Position numbers and translations under genes: made by a program. From Methylophaga thiooxydans DMS010 (GTDB lineage: Bacteria; Pseudomonadota; Gammaproteobacteria; Nitrosococcales; Methylophagaceae): a DNA stretch of 64,000 nt. The notes under the pieces were generated by a model, which did no database searches, was not told the origin of the DNA, and worked only from the letters and a program-made list of their open reading frames with translations. The stretch spans positions 102,659 to 166,658 of the forward strand of contig NZ_GG657897.1 of the NCBI RefSeq assembly GCF_000156355.1. Reading direction: 5' to 3'. This document shows positions 62,799 through 64,000 of the stretch, piece after piece (the first letter of the stretch is position 1; every line of letters starts with the position of its first letter).

Positions 62799-64000
62799 AT
62801 GCAGGAAGCTAACTTTAAGAAAAAAAACAATCTGAAATCATCAGCCCAACAAAGTCTTGCTGTTATATCTGGCTCACTCCTGTCTACGTCACTAGTTGTA
62901 TTAACTGCGAAGTATTCAAACTTTCAGCCCTTCATCGCATACTCGATAACGATAATATTCCTAATACTGGGACTGGTTATTAAAAACAGAGTTACAAAGT
63001 TGCAGGATATGATAAGAACATTAATGTTGTCTTTTTTGGCCACATTCTTGTCATTTCAAGTTCTTAGTCTGGTAGCTGACATCACGTTAAGACTTCTGTA
63101 TTGGGAGCTCCCCTTTCAAAATGTTCCATCATTAATTATCGACAATACTCCTCATCAGCAGAGTCTCTTTTCATCTCTATTTTATTTACTGATAGTGCCC
63201 ACCATTGTGATCTGGCTTTGGGATCGACCATCTGAACTAAAGTTTGTGGATGAAATAAAAGTTCCAAGTTGCATGAAGGAGTTTATTTTGAAATACAAAT
63301 TCTTTGTCATTTCAGCTTTTGCAATAATTACCTACTTCTTAGTAACGGGATTTTATTATTGGTTTGCAGGTGAGCAACCTATGGGCGGCCTGGCAAATTT
63401 AGCTCTTTTTGGGGATTTCTTTGGAGGGACTATGAATCCCCTTTTGAGCTTCCTAGCTCTGATTGCACTTTTTTACACAATCAGCATACAAAGCCGAGAG
63501 TTGGCCCTATCGAGGGATGAACTCAGAAATTCTGCAGATGCACTTACATCCCAAAATGCCACATTAAAAAAACAACACTTCGATAGCTCTTTTTTTGAGA
63601 TGCTTAAAATGCATAACTCTCTAGTAGATGACATCGATATCACATTCTCTCATTTACACGCAGGAGCTAACCGATTCCAAGGAAGAGACGCATTCGACAA
63701 ATTAATTGACGTCTTTAATAGACGTTATGAGGGAATACGAAACCAAAGTCCAGACATAAGCGAAGAAGATAAAATTGAACGAACGTACCAATCTTTCTAC
63801 AGTTCTCACAATCCAGACCTTGGTCATTACTTCAGGTATTTATATAACCTCATTAAGTACATTGATCGGAATAGTTCTGAACTCAATGACCCCCGCATGT
63901 ACTCAAACTTGGTCAGAGCTCAATTATCAGATGATGAAGTCGTGATACTTTTCTATAACTGTCTTAGCAGCCTTGGGAGAGAAAAATTTAAACCTCTAGT
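62799..64000 (+). CDS. Putative phage abortive-infection protein (putAbiC-type), truncated by window edge
   Basis: Open frame from the ATG at 62799 through the right edge without a stop (400 codons seen). Four or five N-terminal membrane helices lie at about 20-60, 70-95, 130-150 and 175-255. A cytoplasmic domain follows with SSFFEMLKMHNSLVDDIDI, GRDAFDKLIDVFNRRYEGI, LGHYFRYLYNLIKYIDRN and LVRAQLSDDEVVILFYNCL, then EKFKPL. The FFE.L..HN, YFR.LY and RAQLS..E...LFYN blocks are those of the putAbiC family (recalled), annotated as putative abortive phage infection. Located 23 bases after the integrase, so it is island cargo with a likely defence role. Confidence 0.82.
   Translation, partial: MQEANFKKKNNLKSSAQQSLAVISGSLLSTSLVVLTAKYSNFQPFIAYSITIIFLILGLVIKNRVTKLQDMIRTLMLSFLATFLSFQVLSLVADITLRLLYWELPFQNVPSLIIDNTPHQQSLFSSLFYLLIVPTIVIWLWDRPSELKFVDEIKVPSCMKEFILKYKFFVISAFAIITYFLVTGFYYWFAGEQPMGGLANLALFGDFFGGTMNPLLSFLALIALFYTISIQSRELALSRDELRNSADALTSQNATLKKQHFDSSFFEMLKMHNSLVDDIDITFSHLHAGANRFQGRDAFDKLIDVFNRRYEGIRNQSPDISEEDKIERTYQSFYSSHNPDLGHYFRYLYNLIKYIDRNSSELNDPRMYSNLVRAQLSDDEVVILFYNCLSSLGREKFKPL

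Overview
The window reads as an ordinary gammaproteobacterial chromosome of moderate GC. Gene content (tsaC-hemF, purD, tesA/ybbA/ybbP, two-subunit pyruvate carboxylase with a PycR-like regulator, Slp, Tpx, an LPS core/O-antigen block, many c-di-GMP genes) fits an aerobic gammaproteobacterium. A complete 23-residue PqqA precursor peptide points to a PQQ-using organism. A marine methylotroph of the Methylophaga/Piscirickettsiaceae type is my best guess, but it is an inference and no 16S or ribosomal gene is present to settle it.

Layout. 0-4.4 kb: end of prfA, tsaC-hemF, purD and a LOG-family gene. 4.4-8.1 kb: a decayed hemN tail, a ClC chloride channel, tRNA-Leu(UAA) with its own promoter and terminator, a small hypothetical gene, a decayed cytochrome c tail, and tesA. 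8.1-12 kb: the YbbA/YbbP ABC system and a membrane protein. 12.2-20.4 kb: a compact eight-gene envelope locus made of a secreted low-complexity protein, a lipoprotein, two PEGA-type inner-membrane proteins (one carrying an FGE-sulfatase-like domain), a 45-residue protein, a MotA/TolQ/ExbB channel subunit and two von Willebrand A proteins. I know no named system with this composition, and it is the main candidate for an undescribed system. Both vWA proteins carry the same N-terminal helix with Asp17, where ExbD and MotB carry their proton-carrying Asp. They may therefore be the partner subunits of the channel in an ion-driven motor.

20.6-25.3 kb: a probable molybdate/tungstate acquisition cluster with a ModE-type HTH protein, a TiaS-like domain protein, a membrane protein, a TonB-dependent receptor with a (GGTGGC)7 tract, and a TupA-like binding lipoprotein. 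25.4-25.9 kb: a 56-residue membrane protein and a monocistronic pqqA. 26-31 kb: PycR-like LysR, pycA, pycB and slp. 31-37 kb: HDOD protein, a 1115-residue PAS-GGDEF-EAL-CZB protein, a GGDEF relic and an orphan MotB-like protein. 37-44 kb: an acetolactate-synthase-like enzyme with an aldehyde dehydrogenase, a subtilase, an esterase lipoprotein and a WG-repeat protein. 44.6-46 kb: adjacent EAL and BLUF genes, a likely split blue-light/c-di-GMP module. 46-53 kb: tpx and an LPS glycosyltransferase block with an O-antigen ligase. 53-57 kb: TolC-like and OmpA-like proteins, a glutathione peroxidase and small lipoproteins.

57.3-60.6 kb: a two-gene unit of an ATP-grasp ligase and an unrecognised 665-residue protein with a possible Cys-His-Asn arrangement. 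60.6-61.3 kb: an unrecognised gene relic, a terminator and the 3' half of an elongator tRNA-Met on the minus strand. The tRNA half is followed by a tyrosine integrase and the start of a putative abortive-infection (putAbiC-type) gene. This is the left end of an integrated island that runs off the right edge.
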